A program made the position numbers and the translations under genes. A DNA stretch of 64,000 nucleotides from Candidatus Laterigemmans baculatus. Its GTDB lineage: Bacteria > Planctomycetota > Planctomycetia > Pirellulales > Pirellulaceae. A model generated the notes under the pieces. The model was not told the origin of the DNA, did not search any database, and saw only the letters and a program-made list of their open reading frames with translations. The DNA is taken from positions 124,001-188,000 of the forward strand of contig NZ_WRPR01000112.1 of NCBI RefSeq assembly GCF_010367455.1, written 5' to 3'. This document shows, piece by piece, positions 1 through 8,284 of this stretch (the first letter of the stretch is position 1; the number at the start of each line of letters is the position of its first letter).

Positions 1-15
1 GAAAGCCGATTTTCG

Positions 16-942
16 ATGGGTCTGTACGATCGCGACTACAGCCAGTTTGACGACGGAGGCGAGCCTCGCTTCGGAGGCCGGCTGGCGAGCCACCCCGCCT
101 GGTTGATCATCCTGGTCATCAACGTAGCGGCCTTCCTGATCAACGGGTTGTTCTTCAACCGCAGCGACTCGTTGACGACGACCCTCAGCGTCCACGACGA
201 GACGCTGTACCAGCCGTGGATGTGGTGGCGGTGGTTGACCTACGGTTTTGCCCACGGCGATTTGAATCACATCTTCTTCAACATGCTCGGGTTGTTCTTC
301 TTCGGGTCGGCGATGGAACGGCGCTTGGGGAAGGCGGAGTTCACTCGCTTTTATCTGTTGGCGATCGTCGCCGGCGGCGTCGTCTACTCGCTGCTGACCG
401 CTCTGGCAGCAGCCGGAGCCGATGCGCCTCAGGTCCGCTCGTTGATGCTCGGAGCCTCGGGAGCCGTGGCGGCCGTCACGATTCTGTTTTGCTTTTGCTA
501 TCCGCACGCCAAGATCCTGCTGTTCTTCGTACTCCCGGTCAAAGCCTGGATCGTCGGCGTGTTGTTCGTGGCGATGAACCTCTTGGGAGCCCTCGGGGGA
601 CGCGGCGAAGCCCAAGTCGACTCGACGGCGTTCGAAGTCCACTTGGCTGGGGTCGCATTCGCCGCGGCGTATTACCTCGGCGGCTGGAATCTCGGGACCG
701 CGCTGCCGGACTGGCTGGGAGGATCTTCAGGAGGTTCTTCAGGAGGGTTCGCTGGCGGGCTGCGGGACCGGTTCCGCTCGCGGCCCAAGCTGCGGTTGCA
801 CGACCCGGACAAAAAGCTCGCCAAGGAAGCGGCCGAAGCGGATCGCATCCTCCAGAAGATTCACGATTCGGGCGAAGCGAGTCTGACTGCCGCCGAGCGT
901 CGCCTGCTCGAACGCTACAGCCGACGCATTCGCGGGAAGTAA
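16..942 (+). CDS. Rhomboid family intramembrane serine protease
   Basis: 308 aa, polytopic membrane protein. The rhomboid hallmarks are present: an H-x3-N-type segment HIFFNM around residues 85-90, the serine motif GASG (Ser148) and the catalytic His209 in the segment EVHLAG. Family members cleave membrane-anchored substrates within the bilayer. The C-terminus (about 235-308) is a soluble charged tail reached through a Gly/Ser linker GGSSGGSSGG that is encoded by a short tandem duplication (about 719-745). The next gene starts immediately downstream, so the two may be co-transcribed. The ATG at 16 is the first in frame, and the gene lies very close to the window edge. The substrate is unknown. 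Confidence 0.93.
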   Translation: MGLYDRDYSQFDDGGEPRFGGRLASHPAWLIILVINVAAFLINGLFFNRSDSLTTTLSVHDETLYQPWMWWRWLTYGFAHGDLNHIFFNMLGLFFFGSAMERRLGKAEFTRFYLLAIVAGGVVYSLLTALAAAGADAPQVRSLMLGASGAVAAVTILFCFCYPHAKILLFFVLPVKAWIVGVLFVAMNLLGALGGRGEAQVDSTAFEVHLAGVAFAAAYYLGGWNLGTALPDWLGGSSGGSSGGFAGGLRDRFRSRPKLRLHDPDKKLAKEAAEADRILQKIHDSGEASLTAAERRLLERYSRRIRGK

Positions 943-944
943 GT

Positions 945-3377
945 TTGAATCCCCCCGACCTTCATTTTGCACCGCTCGCTCGCCTTGCCTATCAGGTCGA
1001 GCGGTCTCAGCAGCGCCGTCGGGCCCGCTCGCTCCGTCGGTTGCGGAGGCGCGGGGTCGCTCACTGGATCTGGATCGCCGCCGCCTCGCTGCTGCTCGTC
1101 GCCGCGGGCGTATTCGCGGATTACTGGCGGACGCTGCCGCCGGAGACGGTGGCGACCTACGTCGGCCGCTCCGCGTGCATCGATTGCCACCAGGAAGAGG
1201 CGGCCGCCTACGACGGTTCGCACCACGACCTGGCGATGGATTTGGCGACCGAGGCGACGGTCCTCGGAGATTTCAACGATGCGACGTTCGAGCATCACGG
1301 GATCGTCAGCCGCATGTTTCGCGACGGTGAGCGGTTCCTGATCCACACCGAAGGCCCCGACGGCGAGATGAGCGACTTCGAGATCAAGTACGTCTTCGGG
1401 GTCGAGCCGCTGCAGCAGTACATGGTCGAGTTCGATCGCGACGCTGCGACGCCCGAGAATGCCGACGCCCGCGTGCAGGTGCTGCGGATCAGCTGGGATA
1501 CCGAACGGGGCGAGTGGTTTTACTTGGCGCCTCCCGATGTCGATGAGAAGCTCGCCCCGGAGGACGACCTGCACTGGACCGGCATCGCTCAGCGCTGGAA
1601 CACGATGTGCGCCGACTGCCACTCGACGAATCTCGTGGCCGGCTTCGATCCCAAAGCGAACCGCTATCACACCACGTTTTCCGAGATCGACGTGAGCTGT
1701 GAAGCGTGCCACGGTCCGGGCAGCACGCACGTGACGCTGGCCCGCCGCAAATCGCTGTTCTGGGACCGGCACCTCGGCTACGGACTGGCGACGCTCAAGG
1801 GGGAAAGCAACGAGCCGCAGATTCAGGCCTGCGCCCCGTGCCACAGCCGGCGTGGGCCGATCGCTCCTGGTTTCCAGCCCGGCAACCAGTTCTGCGACTT
1901 CTATGATCCGTCGCGGCTCAGCGAGACGCTCTATCACGATGACGGTCAGATCTTGGATGAGGTGTATGAGTTTGGCTCGTTCACCCAGAGCAAGATGTAT
2001 CACAAGGGAATCCGTTGCAGCGATTGTCACGATCCCCACTCGCTCAAGCTGAAAGCTCCCGGCAACCAAGTTTGCACTTCCTGCCACCAGCATCCGGCCG
2101 GAAAGTACGACACCCCGTCGCACCACAAGCACGCTCCGGGGACTCCGGGGTCGGCTTGCGTCGATTGCCACATGCCCGAGACGACTTACATGGCCCTCGA
2201 CCGGCGGCGCGATCACAGCCTGAGGATTCCACGCCCCGACCTGTCGGTCTCGACCGGGACCCCCAACGCTTGTACCGGCTGCCACTTGGATCCCAACAAC
2301 GTCGACGCGGAGAAGCGACCCGAGCTGCGGGAGTACGCCGATTGGCAGCGGTTGGCAGCGGCCGGTGACGAGTCGGTGCAAGCGGAGATTGACCGTGTCG
2401 ACCGCTGGGCGGACGAAGCGTGCGACCGCTGGTATGGCGAGGAGCGACGCCGCGATCCGCATTTTGCTGAAGCCTTCGCCGCTTTTCGCCGCGGCGCGTC
2501 GGGGGGTGTCGACGCGCTCGCGCAACTGGCCCGCGAGGCGGCGAGCGTCCCGGCGATCGCCCGCGCGACGGCGCTCGACGAGCTGGCCCAAGGGGCCGAT
2601 CCGAGGACTGCCGCGGCTGGCGCTTCCGCGGCTCGAGACGCGCTGGACGATCCGCACCCGATCGTCCGCGCCGCGGCCGCTCGCGCTCTGGCCGGCGAGC
2701 TGGTTCGCCCCGACGGTGCGGAACGATTAGCCGACCGCCTGGGACCGCTGCTGGACGATTCCTCGAGGCTGGTCCGGGTCCACGCCGCTCGCACGCTGGC
2801 GACCACGCGAAGTTATGTCGGGCTCGATGCAGGCGAGCGTGTTCGGTTTGGACAAGTGATGGACGAAATCGAAGCGGGGCTGGGAGTGATCAGCGATCGC
2901 AGCGGAGCCCACCTCGACTGGGCGCTGCTCTGCGAAGCGACCGGCCGGATTGCGGAAGCCGTCGAATCGTACAAGACCGCGATCCGCGTGGAGCCGAACA
3001 CGGTCGGCCCGCGGAGCAACCTCGCCGGACTGCTCGAGAATCTGGTCGAGGGGCAGTTGGCCGCGGGCGAAGGGACGCCCGAGAGTATCGCTGCGACGCG
3101 AAAGGCAATTGCGGAACTGCGGCGACAGGAACTCCCACTGCTCGCCCGCGACGCTCGCCTCGCACCTACCAGCGCTCCGCTGCAGTACCGCCTCGGCTGG
3201 GCTTACTATCTCGACGGCCAGATGGACAAAGCGATGGAGCACCTTCAACGGGCGGCTTCGCTCGAGCCAGAGAACGAGGATTTCCAAACCGCCGTGAGAC
3301 TGCTCCGCGAAAAACTCGAGGGCTCAGCCGAGACACGCGAGGCGAGCCCGGGTGGCGGATCAGCCGCCAGCCCCTAG
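945..3377 (+). CDS. Membrane-anchored octahaem cytochrome c with HEAT-like and TPR repeats
   Basis: About 810 aa. After a basic N-terminus comes one hydrophobic segment (HWIWIAAASLLLVAAGVFA), which is an uncleaved anchor or signal. Eight CxxCH haem-binding motifs follow: CIDCH, CADCH, CEACH, CAPCH, CSDCH, CTSCH, CVDCH and CTGCH. The C-terminal half has Ala-rich HEAT-like repeats and a TPR region (segment YRLGWAYYLDGQMDKAMEHL). It should sit in the periplasm and carry electrons; the partner is unknown. The same frame is open from 216, but that part only shadows the rhomboid gene. There is no in-frame ATG before the anchor, so a TTG at 945, three bases after the rhomboid stop, is my best start. 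The last residues and stop lie in a family B repeat. Confidence 0.85.
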   Translation: MNPPDLHFAPLARLAYQVERSQQRRRARSLRRLRRRGVAHWIWIAAASLLLVAAGVFADYWRTLPPETVATYVGRSACIDCHQEEAAAYDGSHHDLAMDLATEATVLGDFNDATFEHHGIVSRMFRDGERFLIHTEGPDGEMSDFEIKYVFGVEPLQQYMVEFDRDAATPENADARVQVLRISWDTERGEWFYLAPPDVDEKLAPEDDLHWTGIAQRWNTMCADCHSTNLVAGFDPKANRYHTTFSEIDVSCEACHGPGSTHVTLARRKSLFWDRHLGYGLATLKGESNEPQIQACAPCHSRRGPIAPGFQPGNQFCDFYDPSRLSETLYHDDGQILDEVYEFGSFTQSKMYHKGIRCSDCHDPHSLKLKAPGNQVCTSCHQHPAGKYDTPSHHKHAPGTPGSACVDCHMPETTYMALDRRRDHSLRIPRPDLSVSTGTPNACTGCHLDPNNVDAEKRPELREYADWQRLAAAGDESVQAEIDRVDRWADEACDRWYGEERRRDPHFAEAFAAFRRGASGGVDALAQLAREAASVPAIARATALDELAQGADPRTAAAGASAARDALDDPHPIVRAAAARALAGELVRPDGAERLADRLGPLLDDSSRLVRVHAARTLATTRSYVGLDAGERVRFGQVMDEIEAGLGVISDRSGAHLDWALLCEATGRIAEAVESYKTAIRVEPNTVGPRSNLAGLLENLVEGQLAAGEGTPESIAATRKAIAELRRQELPLLARDARLAPTSAPLQYRLGWAYYLDGQMDKAMEHLQRAASLEPENEDFQTAVRLLREKLEGSAETREASPGGGSAASP

Positions 3378-3389
3378 CCCGGAATATTC

Positions 3390-3462
3390 ATCAGCCGCAA
3401 CGCGCTAGCGTCCGGTTCTCGCAGACGCCGTATTAACCGAACGCTAGCGCGTGGCGGCTGAT
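3390..3462. repeat. Family B palindromic repeat
   Basis: Inverted repeat with arms ATCAGCCGCAACGCGCTAGC and its near-complement ending GTGGCGGCTGAT, able to form a long hairpin. A half unit of the same family immediately precedes it and contains the stop codon of the cytochrome gene. It lies between convergent genes, so it could act as a bidirectional terminator. Confidence 0.85.
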
Positions 3463-3485
3463 TGGCGGATGATTGGTAGGCCAAC

Positions 3486-4427
3486 TCACCCTCCAACTCT
3501 CAGCACCAATTTGCCTCGCACTTGATGCTTTTCGCTGCGGCGGTGGGCTTCGGGGGCTTCGTGGAGCGGCAGAATTGCGTCGACGGTGATCCGCAATTGA
3601 TCGACCGTGTGGAGCCGGATGAGTTCGCCGAGGTCCTCGCGGCGGGACCGCGCGACCATGATGCGGCCTCGCTGCGAAGTGGTCAGCGTCGCGAGGCTCG
3701 TCAGCGCTCCGCGGAGGCTCGGCTCGGTGCTGACAAATCGGCCCCGGGGGCGCAGCACGCGGCGGGCTTCGTGGAACGAGCTTTTGCCGGCCGCGTCAAA
3801 GATCAAGTCCCAACGCTCGTCGGCCTCGCTGAAGTTCTGACGCTCGTAGTCGATAAATTCATCAGCCCCAAGCATACGGACATGGGCCTCAGCGCCCTCA
3901 CTGGCCACCCCCGTGACGTGCGCCCCGTAAGCTTTGGCGATTTGCACTGCATAACCGCCGACCGCGCCGCTGGCCCCGTTGATCAATACGCGATCACCGA
4001 GACACAGTTTGCCGTGGTCGCGGAGCGATTGCAGCGCAGTTGACCCGGCGAGTGGAAGCGCCGCGGCATCTTCGAACGAGAGCGAATCGGGGATCGGCGA
4101 TACCGCATGCGGCGAACAGACGGCCCACTCGGCATAGGCTCCGCCGTAGACCGAATCGAGAAAGGCCATCACACGCGCTCCGCGAGCCAGTCCCCATGGC
4201 TCGCCCCCCTCCTCGAGATAACCAGCCACGTCAAAACCCGGAATCCGCGGGAAGCCGCCAGGCAGTAAATACCGCATCTCCCCCTGACGCATCCGCCAGT
4301 CGATCGGGTTCACGCTGCTGGCGACGACTTGGATGCGAACCTGTCCGGAGTGCGGCTCGGGTGTGCGGAGGCTGCCGTAGCGGAGAACTTCGGGACCGCC
4401 ATAGTCTTCGTAGAAAACGCCCTGCAT
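3486..4427 (-). CDS. Zinc-type alcohol dehydrogenase/quinone oxidoreductase family protein (MDR)
   Basis: 313 aa from the ATG at 4427, where MQGVFYEDYGGPEVLRYG matches the usual N-terminus of NADPH-dependent MDR oxidoreductases. A GTG at 4496 would add 23 low-complexity residues. The Rossmann motif is GASGAVGGYAVQIAKAYGA, followed by a GADEFIDY segment typical of the quinone reductase/enoyl reductase branch. No structural zinc Cys cluster is seen, so it is probably a zinc-free reductase using NAD(P)H. Substrate unknown. It stands alone between repeat clusters, with no operon partner. Confidence 0.87.
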   Translation of the reverse strand: MQGVFYEDYGGPEVLRYGSLRTPEPHSGQVRIQVVASSVNPIDWRMRQGEMRYLLPGGFPRIPGFDVAGYLEEGGEPWGLARGARVMAFLDSVYGGAYAEWAVCSPHAVSPIPDSLSFEDAAALPLAGSTALQSLRDHGKLCLGDRVLINGASGAVGGYAVQIAKAYGAHVTGVASEGAEAHVRMLGADEFIDYERQNFSEADERWDLIFDAAGKSSFHEARRVLRPRGRFVSTEPSLRGALTSLATLTTSQRGRIMVARSRREDLGELIRLHTVDQLRITVDAILPLHEAPEAHRRSEKHQVRGKLVLRVGG

Positions 4428-4516
4428 CGTCTTGGGAGCAACAGCAAGCGGGGCTGGTGCGGCAGCGTCGAACGCGGCGGGAGATGCAGTCGTCACGGCA
4501 GCCTCAGGTTCGAAAA

Positions 4517-4748
4517 ATCAGCCGACACGCGGCAGCGTCCGGTTTTTTTACTGCGCCGAGGGAAACCGGAGGCTAGCGCCCGGCCGCTGTTGAGACGGGA
4601 GGGTTTTCCACAGCTCTATCAGCCGCCACGCGCTAGCGTCCGGTTCTTGCGGCATTTTCGAGAACCGGGGGCTAGCGCCCGGCGGCTGATGAATAATCCG
4701 GGCTAGCATCCGGTTCCGGAAACCGGGGGCTAGCGCCCGGCGGCTGAT
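4517..4748. repeat. Cluster of three family B palindromes
   Basis: Three hairpin units lie head to tail at about 4517-4589, 4618-4690 and 4691-4748. Each has GCTAGC-type cores and AACCGG arms; the first is degenerate. They fill the space between the MDR reductase start and the end of the repeat-protein gene. A T-run (about 4543-4549) is present in the first loop. Confidence 0.85.
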
Positions 4749-4778
4749 AGTTTCTGTCAGCCTGGGCGAAAATGAGAC

Positions 4779-6320
4779 CTACTTGCTGGTCTCTTTTTTC
4801 GCTTCGTTCTTGGCCGTTTCCTTGGCTTCGTTTTTGACCGCAGCCGCTTTGTCGGCGAGCTCCTTGGAGGTCAGTCCTTCCTCGTGCATCGCTTCCTTGG
4901 CCGACGCGGCCACTTTCTTCACGACGTTGCCGGCGTGATCGGCGAGTGCGGAGGGGGTCAGACCTTCTTCTTCGGCTTGCTCCATTGCGTGGGCGGCGGT
5001 CGCCGATACGACACTTTTGCCGCGTTTGACTGCTTCGTTGCCCATCTCGTAGCCGCGGTGGCGAACCTCCTCGGCAGTCTCACCAAACGCTTCATCCTCG
5101 CGGCGGGTCCGCGGCAACAGGAAGCCGGCGACCATTCCCAGTCCGAGGCAACCGAGGCCGACCAGGAGCGGATACTGCTCGGTTGCCTCTTTGGTAGCGT
5201 CGCGAGTGTAAGCCGCTCCGCGGTTGATCGCCCGGCCGCTGGCTCGCAAGCCATCGACGGTTGCTTCGCCCACCGTCGTCGCCCCGCGATAGGCCCCTTC
5301 ATAGGTGGCCGACGCCGCATGGCTCATCGAGCGACCGGTTCCTTGCATCGCTCCGTAGGTCGACCGTCCGGCGCTGGAGGCCGCGTGGCTGACCGACGAA
5401 GCGGCGTGTCGAGCGGCTTCGCTCATGCTGTGCCCAGCCGCCGAGGCGGCATGGCTCGCCGAGGAGGCAGCGTGGCGAGCCGAATCGCTCATCCGGTTCC
5501 CGGCAGACGAGGCTGCCTGACGGACAGAGGAGGCAGCGGAACCTGCCGCACCCCCAACGGCCGAAGCCCCTTCACTCGCCCGCTGGCCGGCTTTCGAAGC
5601 CAGCGATGATCCGTCGCTGCCGCTCCTCGCTTCCACTTCGGCCTGCAGCGGGTATTTGGGCGATTCGATATCCGATCCAGCAGGCAGAACGATCGACCGC
5701 TCGGCCGTCCCCGCCGGCTCACAAAAAACATCTTCTTCAGAAACCGGCTGAGGGGTGTAGCCTTGCATGATTAACCTCTCGGAGGAAATCGATTCCTCGC
5801 GGCGATCGCGGAGGAATTCGTTGTAAAGGAAATATCCCACACCGGCGCCGACCAGCGCCGAAGGAACGGGGTTACGGCGGATGCAATCGATCACCGCTTC
5901 GGTCCCCTCTTGGACCCCTTCGGAGATCGATTCACTGCCGCTACGCACCCCCGAGCTGACCGACGAGCTGACCGAATGGCCGAGCGCCGCGGCTTTCTCC
6001 GCTCCGGCGTGCATGCCGTGACGAACGCCCGAGCTCACGCTGTGGCCCATCGACGAGGCAGCGTGGCTAACCCGTTCGCGGGCTCGACTGCTGCCGGAAG
6101 AGGACGACGAGCGGAACGCGGCCCAGACGCCACGGAGCAATTCGGCCGGTTGCAGCCGAGCGGTCAGCTCGTCGATCGTCTCGTCCATCAAGCTCCGAGT
6201 CCGCTCGATGTCGCGATAGATCTCTCGGCTGTCTTCATGCTCGTAGTGGTATTCGGCCTTGGCGCGCGGGAGTCGATCGTTGGGAATCGGCTGCGGGTTC
6301 ATACTTTCTCGCGGATCCAT
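4779..6320 (-). CDS. DUF3618-like protein with long Ala/Ser/His repeat region
   Basis: 513 aa. The N-terminus (about 30-60) has the pattern EIYRDIERTRSLMDETIDEL typical of DUF3618 proteins. A long low-complexity region follows, with a recurring pattern like RHAASSASHAASAAGHSMSE, then a hydrophobic segment (YPLLVGLGCLGLGMVAGFLLP) near 390-410 and a charged Lys/Glu C-terminus. A second short hydrophobic stretch (NPVPSALVGAGVGYFLYNEF) lies near 155-175. This architecture recalls ElaB/YqjD-like membrane-tethered stress proteins; function unknown. The ATG at 6320 has AAGGAG eight bases upstream; the ATG at 6302 overlaps the upstream stop as ATGA and is a real alternative. Last gene of a three-gene operon. 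Confidence 0.8.
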   Translation of the reverse strand: MDPRESMNPQPIPNDRLPRAKAEYHYEHEDSREIYRDIERTRSLMDETIDELTARLQPAELLRGVWAAFRSSSSSGSSRARERVSHAASSMGHSVSSGVRHGMHAGAEKAAALGHSVSSSVSSGVRSGSESISEGVQEGTEAVIDCIRRNPVPSALVGAGVGYFLYNEFLRDRREESISSERLIMQGYTPQPVSEEDVFCEPAGTAERSIVLPAGSDIESPKYPLQAEVEARSGSDGSSLASKAGQRASEGASAVGGAAGSAASSVRQAASSAGNRMSDSARHAASSASHAASAAGHSMSEAARHAASSVSHAASSAGRSTYGAMQGTGRSMSHAASATYEGAYRGATTVGEATVDGLRASGRAINRGAAYTRDATKEATEQYPLLVGLGCLGLGMVAGFLLPRTRREDEAFGETAEEVRHRGYEMGNEAVKRGKSVVSATAAHAMEQAEEEGLTPSALADHAGNVVKKVAASAKEAMHEEGLTSKELADKAAAVKNEAKETAKNEAKKETSK

Positions 6321-6793
6321 TCCTTGTTCTCCTTCATAGTTTCGATGGTTCGTTCAGGAAGAGGCGAGGTCGACTGAATGGCGTTCTTGCCTTTCATGAC
6401 CAGCATCAAGCCGATCAAACTGACGACGCAGCCGACGATCAACGGAGCGATCCACATCCCGTGGTACTCCATGTCTGCCGCGACGAACGCGACATAGATG
6501 CCCGCGGTGATCGCGAGCAGCACGAAGATCAGGCCGGCAAAAGCGACCTGCGTTCCGCTGGCAAGATAGGCCGCATTGCGACCAATCTTGCTGATCCGCT
6601 CGCTCATTTCAGTCCGAGCCAGCGCGATTTCCTGACGGACGAGAAGCGTCGTCTCGTCGCGAAGTTCTTTCAGCAAAGTGCCGATGCCAGCGGCCGAATC
6701 TGCGGTTCGCCTCGGTTCGACGTAGTGCGGGTCGTCGCGAAAGCGTGGATCGGCCGTCTCAGCCCGACGCTGGCGATCCGTTGAATCGATCAT
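6299..6793 (-). CDS. Phage holin family (Actinobacterial holin superfamily III-like) membrane protein
   Basis: 164 aa. An amphipathic N-terminal region, LKELRDETTLLVRQEIALAR, precedes two strong transmembrane segments (about 80-105 and 115-140). That layout matches the holin-like family often found beside DUF3618 proteins in non-phage contexts. It is not evidence of a prophage: no phage genes are nearby. It probably acts at the cytoplasmic membrane in envelope maintenance or stress. It has a strong AGGAGG site. It overlaps the downstream gene and follows the 344-aa gene by 49 bases, so one transcript is likely. Confidence 0.82.
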   Translation of the reverse strand: MIDSTDRQRRAETADPRFRDDPHYVEPRRTADSAAGIGTLLKELRDETTLLVRQEIALARTEMSERISKIGRNAAYLASGTQVAFAGLIFVLLAITAGIYVAFVAADMEYHGMWIAPLIVGCVVSLIGLMLVMKGKNAIQSTSPLPERTIETMKENKEWIREKV

Positions 6794-6799
6794 GATCTT

Positions 6800-6805
6800 C
6801 CTCCT
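6800..6805 (-). promoter_or_regulatory. Strong ribosome binding site of the holin-like gene
   Basis: AGGAGG on the minus strand, seven bases before the ATG at 6793. It fixes that start and is stronger than most sites in this window. Confidence 0.8.
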
Positions 6806-6842
6806 CGGAAGCGGTATTTAGGGAGATGGGTCGAAGTCGCAC

Positions 6843-7877
6843 TCAGCGGGGCCGCGGAGCGGAGCCGCCCGAATTTCGATCGCCGCTCTGGCTGGGCTGC
6901 GATTGGTTTCCTCGAGAGCTATTTCCCGCGGGAGTGGAGCAACTAGGGGACTGATCCGTCGACGGTTTAGGACTGGGCGAAGCACCGCTCCGCGGAGCAC
7001 TGGTGCCAAGTGGCGACCCGGTCGCCGGCGGGGTCGTCGGCGGCGTTGCCGGGCGGCCCATGCTCGCTTGTCCGAGGCTTCCCTGTCCGGGTTGAGCCAT
7101 TCCCGCCGAACCGGCCGCAGCCGGATTGCTGCCGACGGTCAATTCATGGTCGTGCGGCAACGGCGGAACCGGGCCCCGCTGCGCGCTGGGGTTCGCTCCA
7201 GTGGGCCTGCCCGCCGGCCCGCCGGCCGGCGGTTGGAAGCCGGCACTCTGATAGCGGGGCGGGCGGGCTTTGAGGAAGCGCGCCAAGGAGAGGCCGGCGA
7301 CGAACAAGCCGCCGAGCACGAGCGTGGGATTGCGACGAACGAAGTGTTCAGCGTCCTCGAGCAGATCTTGGACCTGCGAGTCGCGAAGGTGGTTGCCCAT
7401 CCCCTCGATCCGCTGAGCGAGCGAACGAGCCTGGGCGGCGAGCCGAGGATCATGGTGCTGTTCGAGGTCGTCGGCCGCACGCTGCAAGGCGCTGCTGACA
7501 TCGCAGATCTTGGTCGCAAAACCGTTCTTCTGGGAATCGACCTGCTCGACCACCCGGTGCTTGACCATTCCGGCTTGCTCGATCGCCTGCTCGCGAACGA
7601 GCTCCGCGGTTTCCCGCGTCTGCCGGCGAACTCGCTCTCCTGCTTCAGCCGCCGAGCGTCGAACCTGATCACCGGCATGGGCAGCCTGCTGCCGGACGTG
7701 ATCCTGCTCAGCCTTGGCTCGCTCGGTCGCGCTGCGAGCACCACCGTTTTGGTCAGCCTTGCCTTTCTCGATCGTCGTGGTGGTCGTTTCCAGTTCGATG
7801 TTGGTGCCGGCCGCTGGGTGCGATTGGTTCGTAGCGCGCGACTGGAAATCGTCCCGGTCTCGTGACGTCCCGTTCAT
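6843..7877 (-). CDS. Hypothetical membrane-tethered protein, coiled-coil plus low-complexity tail
   Basis: 344 aa. Residues about 45-120 form a charged coiled coil with repeated RRSAAEAGERVRRQTRETAE-like heptads. A helical region then leads to one hydrophobic segment (NPTLVLGGLFVAGLSLARFL, about 185-205), followed by about 130 residues rich in Pro, Gly, Ser and Gln. The order coiled coil, RRNP-type turn, TM resembles ElaB/YqjD/DUF883-like proteins, but the disordered C-terminal half does not. First gene of the operon with the holin-like and DUF3618-like genes; a joint envelope or stress role is inferred. The start is set by AGGAGG nine bases upstream of the ATG at 7877. Confidence 0.78.
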   Translation of the reverse strand: MNGTSRDRDDFQSRATNQSHPAAGTNIELETTTTTIEKGKADQNGGARSATERAKAEQDHVRQQAAHAGDQVRRSAAEAGERVRRQTRETAELVREQAIEQAGMVKHRVVEQVDSQKNGFATKICDVSSALQRAADDLEQHHDPRLAAQARSLAQRIEGMGNHLRDSQVQDLLEDAEHFVRRNPTLVLGGLFVAGLSLARFLKARPPRYQSAGFQPPAGGPAGRPTGANPSAQRGPVPPLPHDHELTVGSNPAAAGSAGMAQPGQGSLGQASMGRPATPPTTPPATGSPLGTSAPRSGASPSPKPSTDQSPSCSTPAGNSSRGNQSQPSQSGDRNSGGSAPRPR

Positions 7878-7885
7878 CTGCCTTT

Positions 7886-7891
7886 CCTCCT
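7886..7891 (-). promoter_or_regulatory. Strong ribosome binding site of the first gene of the holin operon
   Basis: AGGAGG on the minus strand, eight to nine bases before the ATG at 7877. It supports that start and high translation of this operon. Confidence 0.8.
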
Positions 7892-7989
7892 GAGTGTGTA
7901 AATGGATGCGGCCTGACTCGTGGGCTCGCGTGTTCGGTCATTTACATGGGGAAAGTACAAATCCCGCGCCAAAAAGATCTGACCGGGAG

Positions 7990-8150
7990 TACAACCACAA
8001 AGTGCACGAAGGAAAGTTGAACCACGGACGACACGGATTGTGGGCTTTCGGACTCCCCCTTCATCCGCGTTCTCCGTGCTATCCGCGGTCCCACTCCTTT
8101 CCGTGCTTTTCCGTGTCCTTCCGTGGCCACCCTTCGTGCGCTTCCTGGTT
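7990..8150. repeat. Degenerate CACGGAAG/CTTCCGTG inverted repeats in a gene-free stretch
   Basis: The 7878-8284 interval holds no gene. It contains purine-rich copies (CACAAAGTGCACGAAGG, CCACGGACGACACGG) facing pyrimidine-rich copies (CTTTCCGTGCTTTTCCGTG, TCCTTCCGTGG), forming a loose inverted repeat. The same motif recurs at 10742-11065 and, as CACGAAGGG, at 60768-60836. Confidence 0.65.
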
Positions 8151-8220
8151 GCACCCCCGGCCCGATCCGGACATGGACTCCGTGAGAGTCAGTAGATGCG
8201 CGGGGCGGTGGGAGCGCATG

Positions 8221-8255
8221 AAAAAACCCCACGGCGAGAGCGGCTCGCCGTGGGG
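8221..8255 (-). terminator. Rho-independent terminator of the DUF1559 gene
   Basis: A perfect 12-bp stem (CCCCACGGCGAG at 8227-8238 with CTCGCCGTGGGG at 8244-8255) and a 5-base loop, followed on the minus strand by six T. It lies about 30 bases past the stop of the minus-strand DUF1559 gene. Confidence 0.9.
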
Positions 8256-8284
8256 TCGCAGAAAAGTTCGGAGTGCTGTCGCGA

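Noticed and set aside
216-944. Upstream extension of the octahaem cytochrome frame inside the rhomboid gene
   Set aside because: The translation there is Arg-rich shadow sequence without domains; the rhomboid frame is clearly the coding one.
915-2657. 580-codon open frame on the minus strand opposite the cytochrome
   Set aside because: Antisense to a gene with eight CxxCH motifs; its translation has no family features and is expected by chance in GC-rich DNA.
6299-6793. Prophage remnant, because of the holin-like gene
   Set aside because: Holin-superfamily III-like proteins occur widely outside phages; no other phage gene is nearby.
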